Assembly: GCA_036501345.1 (NCBI GenBank)
Contig: DASYAN010000157.1
Location: 1-26,014 of the forward strand
DNA from: DASYAN01 sp036501345
Lineage (GTDB): Bacteria > Chloroflexota > Ktedonobacteria > Ktedonobacterales > Ktedonobacteraceae
Length of the DNA: 26,014 nucleotides
Reading direction: 5' to 3'
Shown here: in pieces, positions 1 to 7,003 of the stretch
Layout: the number at the start of each line of letters is the position of its first letter
Numbering within the stretch: the stretch's first letter is position 1
The notes under the pieces: model-generated
The model's database searches: none
What the model was told of the DNA's origin: nothing
Seen by the model: the letters and a program-made list of their open reading frames with translations, nothing else
Made by a program: the position numbers and the translations under genes

Positions 1-1
1 A

Positions 2-226
2 ATCGGTGACCTCAACCGACGCCGTGGAGTTATTCTGGGAATGGAGAGCCGTGGGTCGACGTATGTGGTGCGGGGACATGTTCCTCTTGCTGAGATGTTC
101 GGGTACGTGAATGAACTCCGTTCTATGACTAGTGGGCGGGCAAGTTACACAATGGAATTTGCACATTACGATCCCGTCCCAAAGAATGTTGCTGAAGAGA
201 TTATCGCTAAGAAGTCAGCCCGGTAG
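2..226 (+). CDS. fusA: Elongation factor G, C-terminal fragment
   Basis: This is the last 74 codons of EF-G, the GTPase that drives ribosomal translocation; the gene begins left of the window. The visible part is the end of domain IV and domain V, with the family-typical stretches GDLNRRRG, VPLAEMFGY, LRSMTSGRASYTMEF and YDPVPKNVAEEI, close to the E. coli EF-G C-terminus. The stop is TAG at 224-226. It is followed by tuf after 235 nt, the usual str-operon order fusA-tuf. Only the C-terminus can be judged, so paralogues of EF-G cannot be excluded, but the position beside tuf and rpsJ makes the housekeeping copy likely. Confidence 0.95.
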   Translation: MGDLNRRRGVILGMESRGSTYVVRGHVPLAEMFGYVNELRSMTSGRASYTMEFAHYDPVPKNVAEEIIAKKSAR

Positions 227-461
227 GCTGTGGTGCCCCTTTAGGGGTACCGAATGCGATAAATCGCTAGTAATTCACTGCGTACGTACTTTTAGGTGTT
301 GCCTATCTTGTAGAGGCTCAATTCACCATGCACCTTTAGGTATTGTGCCCGCCTATGTGGGATTGACGAAAGAAAAACAATATCTTTTGGCTTGTATCCT
401 GCCATGCACCTTTTAGGTGTGTTTTGGACAGGGTAAATCATAAATTAAACGAGGTTTTGAC
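227..461 (+). promoter_or_regulatory. tuf leader with a cluster of small hairpin repeats
   Basis: This 235-nt gap carries several copies of a short palindromic repeat. At 232-251 the sequence ggtgcccctttaggggtacc can fold into a 9-bp stem with one G-U pair. At 325-344 accatgcacctttaggtatt is a second copy, and cacctttttaggtg-like pairing at 407-419 is a third. A related unit, CCTATGTGGGATTGA, lies at 352-366. No convincing -35/-10 pair was found. The tuf ribosome binding site is weak (aacgaggttttgac before ATG). The elements could be leader RNA structures, processing sites or dispersed repeats; the sequence alone does not decide. Confidence 0.6.
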
Positions 462-1667
462 ATGGCTAAGAAGAAGTTTGAGCGAACAAAGCCACACGTG
501 AACGTTGGAACGATTGGACATATCGACCATGGTAAGACAACTCTGACAGCGGCTATTACGAAAGTGCTGGCAACGGCTCAGCTCGCCAAATATACGGCAT
601 TTGACCAGATTGATAAAGCTCCAGAAGAGCGCGAACGTGGTATCACCATCGCCATTGCTCACTTGGAATATGAGACTGACAAACGCCACTATGCTCACGT
701 AGACTGCCCTGGTCACGCCGACTATATTAAGAATATGATCACAGGTGCCGCTCAGATGGACGGTGCAATCCTGGTGGTGAGTGCTCCTGATGGTCCTATG
801 CCTCAGACACGTGAGCACGTGCTACTGGCTCGTCAGGTAGAAGTGCCTGCGATGGTGGTCTTCCTCAATAAGGTCGACATGATGGAAGATGAAGAGTTGC
901 TCGAACTGGTGGAATTGGAAGTACGCGAACTACTCTCCAAGTATCAGTTCCCCGGTGATGATGTCCCCGTCATTCGCGGATCGGCCCTCAAAGCACTGGA
1001 AAGCACTGGTGATCTTTCCCGCAACGATCCCAATGCCAAGTGTATCTGGGATCTGATGGATGCGGTAGACTCTTACATCCCGACCCCACCACGCGCCACC
1101 GATAAGCCTTTCCTGATGCCTGTGGAAGATGTCTTTGGCATCAAAGGACGTGGAACTGTGGCCACTGGTCGTATTGAGCGTGGAATCGTCAAAGTGGGCG
1201 ACAATGTCGAGATCGTCGGCATGAAAGAGGAGACACGCAACGTTGTGGTCACCGGAGTCGAAATGTTCCAGAAGACACTGGATCAAGGCGAAGCTGGTGA
1301 TAACGTCGGTTGCTTGATGCGCGGTATTGAACGTGCTGATATCGAGCGTGGACAGGTCTTGGCCAAGGTCGGTTCGATCAAGCCACACAAGACCTTCAAG
1401 GCTCAGGTCTATGTGCTCTCCAAGGAAGAGGGTGGTCGTCATACTCCCTTCTTTAATGGCTATCGCCCCCAGTTCTATGTCCGCACAACGGACGTGACCG
1501 GGTCGATCAAATTGCCCGAGGGAGTCGAGATGGTCATGCCTGGCGATAATATTGAGATGACCGTTGAGCTGATCCAGCCAGTGGCTATGGAAGAAGGCGT
1601 CAAATTTGCTATCCGCGAAGGCGGACGTACCGTTGGCGCTGGCATCTGTACGAATATGCTTACCTAA
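462..1667 (+). CDS. tuf: Elongation factor Tu
   Basis: EF-Tu is the GTPase that delivers aminoacyl-tRNA to the ribosomal A site. The protein has 401 residues, normal for the family. Motifs: P-loop GHIDHGKT at 19-26, switch I RERGITI near 57-63, DCPGH at 81-85 with the catalytic His85, NKVD at 136-139 and the SAL guanine-contact motif at 174-176; domains II and III follow and end in GAGICTNMLT. After GITI the sequence reads AIAHLEY where E. coli has NTSHVEY; this is a lineage variant rather than damage. The start is ATG with a modest GAGG-type site. The stop codon lies inside a 10-bp inverted repeat (1659-1688). Confidence 0.98.
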   Translation: MAKKKFERTKPHVNVGTIGHIDHGKTTLTAAITKVLATAQLAKYTAFDQIDKAPEERERGITIAIAHLEYETDKRHYAHVDCPGHADYIKNMITGAAQMDGAILVVSAPDGPMPQTREHVLLARQVEVPAMVVFLNKVDMMEDEELLELVELEVRELLSKYQFPGDDVPVIRGSALKALESTGDLSRNDPNAKCIWDLMDAVDSYIPTPPRATDKPFLMPVEDVFGIKGRGTVATGRIERGIVKVGDNVEIVGMKEETRNVVVTGVEMFQKTLDQGEAGDNVGCLMRGIERADIERGQVLAKVGSIKPHKTFKAQVYVLSKEEGGRHTPFFNGYRPQFYVRTTDVTGSIKLPEGVEMVMPGDNIEMTVELIQPVAMEEGVKFAIREGGRTVGAGICTNMLT

Positions 1668-1688
1668 AGAGGCACGCCTTTAGGTAAG
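1659..1688 (+). repeat. Perfect 10-bp inverted repeat spanning the tuf stop codon
   Basis: Arm cttacctaaa (1659-1668) is the exact reverse complement of tttaggtaag (1679-1688), with a 10-nt loop. The left arm contains the tuf TAA. The right half, from gcacgcctttagg to the following aaggattg, resembles the operon-wide hairpin repeat. No U-tract follows, so it is not a canonical intrinsic terminator; it could act as a 3'-end stabiliser, a partial attenuator or a processing site. Confidence 0.7.
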
Positions 1689-1769
1689 GATTGCACGGAG
1701 GGGTTATGGACAGTGCACTAGGGTGCGCTAAGAGCCCTCTGACCCCATTAATTCAAAGAAGAGAAAGAA

Positions 1770-2087
1770 ATGGCAACAGCAGTAAAGCAGCGTATCCGTA
1801 TTCGACTGAAGGCGTTTGATCATCGCATTCTTGATAAGTCAGCAATGCAGATTGTAGATACCGCACAGCAGACAGGGGCACGAGTCTCAGGACCAGTGCC
1901 ATTGCCAACGGAGATAGACAAATATACTGTAATGCGGTCACCGTTTATCGATAAAGATTCTCGTGAGCAGTTTGAGATTCGTACGCATAAGCGTTTGATT
2001 GACATTATTGATCCGACGAATAAGACCGTTGAAGCCCTAACCCGTTTGAACCTGCCCGCAGGCGTAGATATCGAAGTGAGATTGTAG
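1770..2087 (+). CDS. rpsJ: 30S ribosomal protein S10 (NusE)
   Basis: S10 is a 30S head protein that also serves as the NusE antitermination factor. The protein has 105 residues, the usual length. It begins with the typical RIRIRLKAFDHRILD segment (8-22), has the GPVPLPT loop at 41-47 and the conserved FEIRTHKRLIDI block at 68-79. It is the first gene of the S10 cluster, 102 nt after tuf. The start ATG follows a purine-rich agaagagaaagaa stretch. A small upstream reading frame (1706-1819) overlaps this start in another frame. Confidence 0.98.
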   Translation: MATAVKQRIRIRLKAFDHRILDKSAMQIVDTAQQTGARVSGPVPLPTEIDKYTVMRSPFIDKDSREQFEIRTHKRLIDIIDPTNKTVEALTRLNLPAGVDIEVRL

Positions 2088-2123
2088 GGTACGTCGCGAG
2101 CTAGCGAATGAGAGGTAATAACT

Positions 2124-2981
2124 ATGCTGGATGCATTGTTGGGCAGGAAAATCGGCATGACCCAGGTTTTTGGTCCCAATGGAATCGTCGTCCCGGTTAC
2201 CGTCATTGAGGTTGGTCCCTGTGTTGTGACCCAGGTCAAGACAGCTGATCGCGATGGGTACGAAGCGGTCCAAATTGGTTTTGAGCAGCAGCCAATCAGG
2301 AAGGCCACACGTCCTGAACTGGGCCATCTTGGACATAGCCTGCCGTTATTGAAGGCACAGCGCAAGCGTTTACAAGTGCATCAACAAGAGGTGCGTGCAA
2401 AATCACCTTCTGACTCTACAGAGGAACAGGACGCAGAGAGCTCAGTTGCAACAAAAGAAGAACAGCAGTATGAATCTGCAAGCACAGTCAAGACTGACAA
2501 GCAGATACAGAAGCTCCTAAAGATACAGCAAAATCGTCAGCGTCGTCCCGGTCCTGTGGTTGGTCCCTTCAGAGTGGTGCGCGAAGTTGGGTTGCAGCAA
2601 GGTGTCACTACAGATAAAGTGGAACTGGGCTCCCTATTTGACGTTGGTCTCTTTAAAGATGGCGAAGCGGTAGATATTGTCGGGACGTCAAAAGGTAAAG
2701 GCTTCCAAGGTGTTATGAAGCGCCATGGCTTTCGTGGAGGACCTAGGACGCATGGTCAGTCAGACCGTTCTCGTGCTCCTGGCTCGATTGGTCCTGGTAC
2801 AACCCCAGGTCGTGTGCTCAAGGGGACGCGTATGGCTGGTCGCATGGGGAATGATCGCATAACAGCGAAGAAGTTGCAAGTAGTTCAAGCTGATCCTGAG
2901 CGTAATCTGCTGGTGGTTAAGGGCTCGGTACCTGGTGCCAATGGCGGCTTGCTCGTGATTAAGAAGCATGTGATGAGGTAA
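2124..2981 (+). CDS. rplC: 50S ribosomal protein L3 with a long internal insertion
   Basis: L3 is a primary 23S rRNA-binding protein whose long loop reaches toward the peptidyl-transferase centre. The N-terminus (LLGRKIGMTQVF, 5-16) and the C-terminal half (GTSKGKGFQGVMKRHGFRGG and the GSIGPGTTPGRVLKGTRMAGRMG loop, about 187-242) are canonical. The protein is 285 residues against roughly 205-215 in most bacteria. The excess lies at about 71-144, between RPELGHL and GPVVGPFRVVREV, and is rich in Gln, Lys, Glu and Ser, with predicted helical and disordered character. The frame stays open and the codon use looks native, so this is a real insertion and not a frameshift. Confidence 0.97.
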   Translation: MLDALLGRKIGMTQVFGPNGIVVPVTVIEVGPCVVTQVKTADRDGYEAVQIGFEQQPIRKATRPELGHLGHSLPLLKAQRKRLQVHQQEVRAKSPSDSTEEQDAESSVATKEEQQYESASTVKTDKQIQKLLKIQQNRQRRPGPVVGPFRVVREVGLQQGVTTDKVELGSLFDVGLFKDGEAVDIVGTSKGKGFQGVMKRHGFRGGPRTHGQSDRSRAPGSIGPGTTPGRVLKGTRMAGRMGNDRITAKKLQVVQADPERNLLVVKGSVPGANGGLLVIKKHVMR

Positions 2982-2987
2982 ACCGAA

Positions 2988-3803
2988 ATGCCCTCGACTA
3001 CAGTGTATAATCAGGCCGGAGAGGCCTTAGAACAGCTCGAACTGAGCGAGCAGGTGTTCGGAGTCACTCCTAACATGGCGGTTCTCCATCAGGTTGTCAC
3101 TGCACAACTGGTCAATCGTCGCCAAGGGAATGCCTCGACCAAGACTCGCGGTGAGGTTTCGGGCGGTAATAAAAAACCCTATCGACAAAAAGGGACAGGT
3201 AATGCTCGCCAGGGTAGCACGCGTTCACCTCAGTTCCGTCATGGCGGTGTTGTATTTGGTCCTAGGCCGCATCCATACCATCACGATGTTCCTAAGAAGA
3301 TGCGTCGTTTGGCAATTCGTTCGGCCTTGTCAGATAAACTTGCCAATGAGAGCTTAATTATTGTCGACGACTTGTCTCTGGAGCAGCCACGTACCAAGGA
3401 CATGCTAGCAATCCTGAACAGCTTACCAAGCAGTGCAGGAAAACAGGTGCTGATGATGTTGCCCCATCGCGATGAAAATATCGTTTTATCAGCTCGCAAT
3501 GTCTCAACTGCCAAGGTACAGCATGTCTGCTCGATCAATGTAGTGGAGTTGCTCAAGCATGATTATATTATTATGCCTGTTCAGACTGTGCGTTGGATCG
3601 AGATGGTCTTCGGTGAAGAAGGGCTAAGTGCTGAAGAGGCAAGCCGCAGAATTACTGAAGAAGCAAGTCAAGAGAGTGCTACAAACGGCGCTGAAGAAAA
3701 GCCAACAGTAGTAGCAGGCTCTAAAGAGAAAAACCTAAAGACTGCTAAAAACGATACTAAAAAAGAGTCGGCAGCACCAATAGACTCTGAAAACGAAGCC
3801 TAG
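2988..3803 (+). CDS. rplD: 50S ribosomal protein L4 with acidic/lysine-rich C-terminal tail
   Basis: L4 binds 23S rRNA domain I and helps to line the peptide exit tunnel. The conserved extended loop is clear: RQGNASTKTRGEVSGGNKKP, then the QKGTGNARQGSTRSPQFRHGG segment at about 67-87. The globular part continues through ESLIIVDDLSLEQPRTKDM and ends near residue 210. The total is 271 residues against about 205-210 normally. Residues 211-271 form a Glu/Lys/Ser/Ala-rich tail that looks disordered. The gene starts 6 nt after rplC with a GAGGT site inside the end of rplC. Confidence 0.97.
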   Translation: MPSTTVYNQAGEALEQLELSEQVFGVTPNMAVLHQVVTAQLVNRRQGNASTKTRGEVSGGNKKPYRQKGTGNARQGSTRSPQFRHGGVVFGPRPHPYHHDVPKKMRRLAIRSALSDKLANESLIIVDDLSLEQPRTKDMLAILNSLPSSAGKQVLMMLPHRDENIVLSARNVSTAKVQHVCSINVVELLKHDYIIMPVQTVRWIEMVFGEEGLSAEEASRRITEEASQESATNGAEEKPTVVAGSKEKNLKTAKNDTKKESAAPIDSENEA

Positions 3804-3818
3804 GAGAGGAGGAAACAC

Positions 3819-4115
3819 GTGGAAATTACTGAAATACTGCGTCAAGGTATCGTGACTGAGAAATCGGTCAAGTTGCAAGAGCGTAACCAGTATACCTTTA
3901 AAGTGGCGTTGAATGCGAACAAAATTGATGTACGTCGCGCGGTTGAAAGCCTCTTCAAGGTAGATGTTGTCAAGGTGAATGTGCTACGCATGCCCGGTAA
4001 GCCTAAGTCGATTCGTCGGCGGGGTTCGGCACCTCGACCTGTGGAGCCCCGTGAGTGGAAGAAGGCGATTGTCACCGTTAAAGAAGGTCAGACAATTGAT
4101 ATATTGAAGGCATAA
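3819..4115 (+). CDS. rplW: 50S ribosomal protein L23
   Basis: L23 sits beside the peptide exit tunnel and is the docking site for trigger factor and SRP. The 98-residue protein is of ordinary length and shows the family pattern: ILRQGIVTEKSVKLQE at the N-terminus, YTFKVALNANKIDVRRAVESLF in the middle, then the basic loop GKPKSIRRRGSAPR and WKKAIVTVKEGQTID at the end. The start is GTG at 3819, chosen because a strong ggagaggagg site lies just upstream. It is 15 nt after rplD. Confidence 0.97.
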   Translation: MEITEILRQGIVTEKSVKLQERNQYTFKVALNANKIDVRRAVESLFKVDVVKVNVLRMPGKPKSIRRRGSAPRPVEPREWKKAIVTVKEGQTIDILKA

Positions 4116-4126
4116 GGAATAAAGAG

Positions 4127-4966
4127 ATGCCAATAAGACAGTATAAACCAACATCTCCTGGGCGTCGCGGGATGTCAGTGTCGACATTCGAAGAGATTAC
4201 GAAGACAAAGCCGGAGAAATCTCTGACCGTTAAGCTTAAGAAGCATTCCGGTCGTAATAATCAGGGGAAAATTACCGTCCGCCATCGTGGTGGTGGTGCT
4301 AAGCGTGCTTATCGTATTATCGACTTTAAGCGGAATAAGCTAGGAGTACCGGCCAAAGTAGCGGCTATTGAGTATGATCCCAATCGTACCGCTCGTATTG
4401 CCCTGTTGCATTATGTAGATGGTGAGAAGCGTTATATCATTGCTCCTCTAGGTCTCAAAGTCGGTGACCGCGTTGAAGCGGGTCCTGATGCCGATATCCG
4501 GGTTGGCAATGCGCTGCCTTTAAAGAACATCCCAACTGGTACAACAATTCACAATATCGAACTAGAGCGTGGTCGTGGTGGTCAGATGGCACGTGGTGCA
4601 GGCGTTGGTGCACAGTTGATGGCGAAAGAAGGTGACTATGCCCTCCTCCGCTTACCCTCTGGCGAACAGCGTCAGGTCCATATTTTGTGTATGGCGACCA
4701 TCGGTCAAGTAGGCAATACCGACCACGAGAATCGCAGTATTGGTAAGGCTGGACGAAAGCGTCACATGGGCCGCCGCCCAAGTGTCCGTGGTTCGGCAAT
4801 GAACCCAACTGATCACCCACATGGTGGTGGCGAAGGCCGTGCACCTATCGGTGGGCAACCGCAAACACCTTGGGGCAAGCCTGCAATGGGCTACAAGACT
4901 CGTAGGAATAAGCGTACGGATCGGTTTATTGTCCGACGCCGCAATGCGGGTAGAAGGAGGAAATAA
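4127..4966 (+). CDS. rplB: 50S ribosomal protein L2
   Basis: L2 is a 23S rRNA-binding protein needed for subunit association and peptidyl-transferase function. It has 279 residues, close to the usual 273-277. The N-terminus (MPIRQYKPTSPGRRG), the OB-fold region (RHRGGGAKRAYRIIDFKR) and the highly conserved MNPTDHPHGGGEGRAPIGG block (about 225-243, with the functionally important His230) are all present. The basic C-terminus is intact. It lies 11 nt after rplW and only 2 nt before rpsS, consistent with translational coupling. Confidence 0.98.
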   Translation: MPIRQYKPTSPGRRGMSVSTFEEITKTKPEKSLTVKLKKHSGRNNQGKITVRHRGGGAKRAYRIIDFKRNKLGVPAKVAAIEYDPNRTARIALLHYVDGEKRYIIAPLGLKVGDRVEAGPDADIRVGNALPLKNIPTGTTIHNIELERGRGGQMARGAGVGAQLMAKEGDYALLRLPSGEQRQVHILCMATIGQVGNTDHENRSIGKAGRKRHMGRRPSVRGSAMNPTDHPHGGGEGRAPIGGQPQTPWGKPAMGYKTRRNKRTDRFIVRRRNAGRRRK

Positions 4967-4968
4967 TC

Positions 4969-5256
4969 ATGTCGCGCTCAAGGAAAAAAGGACCGTATAT
5001 TCATCCTTCGCTCAGAAAGAAAGTGCTGATCGTGCGGCGTAGCGGCGATCGTCGTTTGATCAAAACCTGGTCTCGTGCTTCAATGATCTTTCCTGAGATG
5101 GTAGGCATGACAATTGGGGTTCATAATGGAAAGACCCATGTGCCTATTTATATCAGTGAGAACATGGTAGGTCATAAATTAGGTGAGTTTGCTCCCACAC
5201 GTCACTTTCGTGGTCATGCGGGTGGCAAGAATGAAAAGACCACGTCAGTTCGTTAG
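4969..5256 (+). CDS. rpsS: 30S ribosomal protein S19
   Basis: S19 is a 30S head protein that forms a heterodimer with S13 and contacts the A-site tRNA and 50S bridge. The 95-residue protein has the typical MSRSRKKGPYI start, WSRASMIFPEMVGMTIGVHNGKTHVPIYI core and MVGHKLGEFAPTRHFRGH block. The start ATG follows a strong agaaggaggaaataatc site located inside the end of rplB. Confidence 0.98.
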   Translation: MSRSRKKGPYIHPSLRKKVLIVRRSGDRRLIKTWSRASMIFPEMVGMTIGVHNGKTHVPIYISENMVGHKLGEFAPTRHFRGHAGGKNEKTTSVR

Positions 5257-5264
5257 TGATGTAG

Positions 5265-5283
5265 CCCATGTGGGATTGAAAAG
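5265..5283 (+). repeat. Hairpin-TTGAAA element in rplV leader
   Basis: CCCATGTGGGATTGAAAAG consists of a CCCA/TGGG mini-stem followed directly by ATTGAAA. It lies 10 nt before the rplV start codon, in the 37-nt gap after rpsS. Closely related units occur before rplP, secY, infA and rpsD in this window. Confidence 0.65.
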
Positions 5284-5293
5284 AGAGTAAAAG

Positions 5294-5644
5294 ATGCAAG
5301 TCAGGGCTATTGCCAAGAGTATTGGTATATCACCGCGTAAAATGCGTCTGGTTACGAAAGTAGTCAAAGGGCTTCGAGTAAATGAGGCTCTAGCTATTCT
5401 TCCATTCTTGCCCAATGCTGGTGCGGAGCCAGTACGTAAAGTCGTGGCTTCAGCGGCGGCGAATGCGGAGAATAACTATAATCTTGATCCAGATGAACTG
5501 TATATTCTTAATATTGTAGCCGACGATGCTTTTCGTGCCAAACGTGCGAAAGCACGCTCTCATGGTCGTTCTTCGCGCATTGTGCGGCGTTTTTGTCATG
5601 TTACTGTAATTGTTTCCGACGATCCAGCAGACGCTGGTAGTTAG
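5294..5644 (+). CDS. rplV: 50S ribosomal protein L22
   Basis: L22 lines the nascent-peptide exit tunnel with an extended beta-hairpin. The 116-residue protein matches the family in length. Recognisable segments are AIAKSIGISPRKMRLVTKVV near the start, PVRKVVASAAANAENNYNLD in the middle and the basic hairpin RAKRAKARSHGRSSRIVRR near residues 78-96. The ATG start follows the hairpin element at 5265-5283 and a weak gagagtaaaag site. Confidence 0.97.
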   Translation: MQVRAIAKSIGISPRKMRLVTKVVKGLRVNEALAILPFLPNAGAEPVRKVVASAAANAENNYNLDPDELYILNIVADDAFRAKRAKARSHGRSSRIVRRFCHVTVIVSDDPADAGS

Positions 5645-5665
5645 CCGTGCCCCCTTTGGGGGATG
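5644..5665 (+). repeat. Palindromic repeat before rpsC
   Basis: The sequence gccgtgccccctttggggg (5644-5662) can form a CCCCC/GGGGG stem with a TTT loop. It overlaps the last base of the rplV stop and ends about 10 nt before the rpsC Shine-Dalgarno. A copy differing at one position over 19 nt lies inside rpsC at 6757-6775, and another related copy precedes rplP at 6941-6958. Confidence 0.75.
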
Positions 5666-5688
5666 CCACGAAAAAAGGAGAAGAACTT

Positions 5689-6906
5689 TTGGGACATAAA
5701 GTACATCCCACTGGGTTCAGACTCGGCGTCGTCAAGGGCTGGCAGTCTAGCTGGTTCGCCGAGCGTGATTATAAAGATATCTGGGCGGAAGATTATATGA
5801 TCCGCCAGCTTGTCAATAAAGAGCTAGCTAATGCCTCGGTCTCAAGAATCGAGATTGAGCGTACCGCTGCTGACCAGGTGTTGGTAAAGGTATTTACGGC
5901 AAGGCCTGGTATTGTTATTGGTAAGAGTGGTGAGAAAGTAGATCGGCTCAGGAACCTTCTGGAGTCTAAGACCAAGAAGCGTCGTGTTCGGATGGATATC
6001 GTAGAGATTCGTCAGCCGGAACTAGATGCGGTGCTGGTTGGTCGTAGCATTGCGGAGCAACTGGAGAAACGCGTCTCGTTCCGCCGTGCTATGAAACAAG
6101 CTGTGCAGAAGTCGATGCGTGCCAATGCGAAGGGCATCAAGGTCATCGTTGCTGGACGCTTGGGTGGTGCAGAAATCGCCCGTACAGAGAAAGAAGTGGA
6201 GGGAAAAGTTCCTCTGCAGACTCTGCGTGCTGACATTGATTATGGTCAGACAGAGGCTCATACGACCTTTGGGGTAATTGGCATCAAAGTGTGGATTTAC
6301 CGAGGCGATATCCTTCCCCACAAGCGCCGTGAAGCGGGTGAGGCTCAAGCTGAAGCTTCAGCACAGCCAATCTTCGCGCCGCGTGAAGAGCGTGGTGATC
6401 GCCGTGGTGGTGATCGTCGCCCACGTGGCGATCGTCAACAGAGCGGCGAAAGAGGGCCACGTCAGCCACGCCAACAGCAAGGTGGGGAGAGAGGGCCACA
6501 GCGTCCTCCACGTCAGGCTCAAGCTGGTGGCGAACCACGTGGTGAAAGAGGGCCGCGTCCTCCACGACAGGCAGGTGGGCCGCAGTTAGGTGGGCCGCAA
6601 CAACAGGGTGGTGAGAGAGGGCCACGACCACCACGACCACCACGCCAGCCAGCTGGTGAAGGAGGACAGTCACGGTCGCCAAGACCACCACGCCAGCAGG
6701 GTCCGGCCACAGGTCAGACTCAGGTACCTGTGAGCAGCGAAAATGCTGCCAATTCTGCCGTGCCTCCTTTGGGGGCGGAAGTAACACCATCGGTTCCGTC
6801 GACGCCGCCAACACCATCGATCCCACCGACGTCGCCACCACCGACGCCACCGTCTACACCACCGACAGATGATGGTACTACTGGGACCGCTCAGCAGAGC
6901 GAATAG
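5689..6906 (+). CDS. rpsC: 30S ribosomal protein S3 with a ~185-residue R/G/P-rich tail
   Basis: S3 forms part of the mRNA entry channel. The TTG at 5689 is chosen as start because it gives the canonical GHKVHPTGFRLG N-terminus and lies 8 nt after an aaggag site; an upstream GTG at 5647 would translate the hairpin repeat. The type-2 KH domain is clear, with GKSG at 78-81, and the C-terminal S3 domain ends near residue 220 (YGQTEAHTTFGVIGIKVWIY at 185-204). The protein totals 405 residues against about 210-240 usually. Residues 221-345 are rich in RGD, RGG, GERGPR and PPRQ repeats, and 346-405 are Pro/Thr/Ser-rich. The frame is open throughout and looks genuinely coding. Confidence 0.96.
   Translation: MGHKVHPTGFRLGVVKGWQSSWFAERDYKDIWAEDYMIRQLVNKELANASVSRIEIERTAADQVLVKVFTARPGIVIGKSGEKVDRLRNLLESKTKKRRVRMDIVEIRQPELDAVLVGRSIAEQLEKRVSFRRAMKQAVQKSMRANAKGIKVIVAGRLGGAEIARTEKEVEGKVPLQTLRADIDYGQTEAHTTFGVIGIKVWIYRGDILPHKRREAGEAQAEASAQPIFAPREERGDRRGGDRRPRGDRQQSGERGPRQPRQQQGGERGPQRPPRQAQAGGEPRGERGPRPPRQAGGPQLGGPQQQGGERGPRPPRPPRQPAGEGGQSRSPRPPRQQGPATGQTQVPVSSENAANSAVPPLGAEVTPSVPSTPPTPSIPPTSPPPTPPSTPPTDDGTTGTAQQSE
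6757..6778 (+). repeat. Copy of the operon hairpin repeat inside the rpsC reading frame
   Basis: gccgtgcctcctttggggg (6757-6775) matches 5644-5662 at 18 of 19 positions. Here it is read in frame as part of the S3 tail (AVPPLGAE). Its presence in a low-constraint coding tail suggests that the repeat can spread by insertion or duplication. Confidence 0.7.
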
Positions 6907-6930
6907 GCATCCCAGGAGCGGAAAAAGTCC

Positions 6931-6983
6931 GTATGGGATTGCCGTCCCCCCTTGGGGGAAACGGATTGAAATTGGGATTGAAA
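6931..6983 (+). repeat. Compound hairpin and three GGATTG units before rplP
   Basis: In the 97-nt gap between rpsC and rplP, CCGT-CCCCC (6942-6950) pairs with GGGGG-aa-ACGG (6954-6964). It is followed by GGATTGAAATT and GGGATTGAAAG in tandem (6963-6983) and preceded by ATGGGATTGCC (6933-6943). The rplP ribosome binding site (aggag) follows about 8 nt later. Confidence 0.7.
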
Positions 6984-7003
6984 GCATATTAGGAGACTAA
7001 GTC

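Noticed and set aside
4837..4858. ccgtgcacctatcggtggg in rplB resembling the operon repeat
   Set aside because: It encodes the invariant L2 motif GRAPIGG, so the likeness is explained by protein conservation.
5647..5688. GTG start for rpsC 14 codons upstream
   Set aside because: Those codons translate the hairpin repeat, lack a Shine-Dalgarno and are not part of S3; TTG 5689 has a well-placed aaggag.
6284..6850. 188-codon minus-strand frame opposite rpsC
   Set aside because: It is a shadow of the repetitive GC-rich S3 tail; its composition (Val/His/Asp runs) mirrors the plus-strand repeats and no start site supports it.
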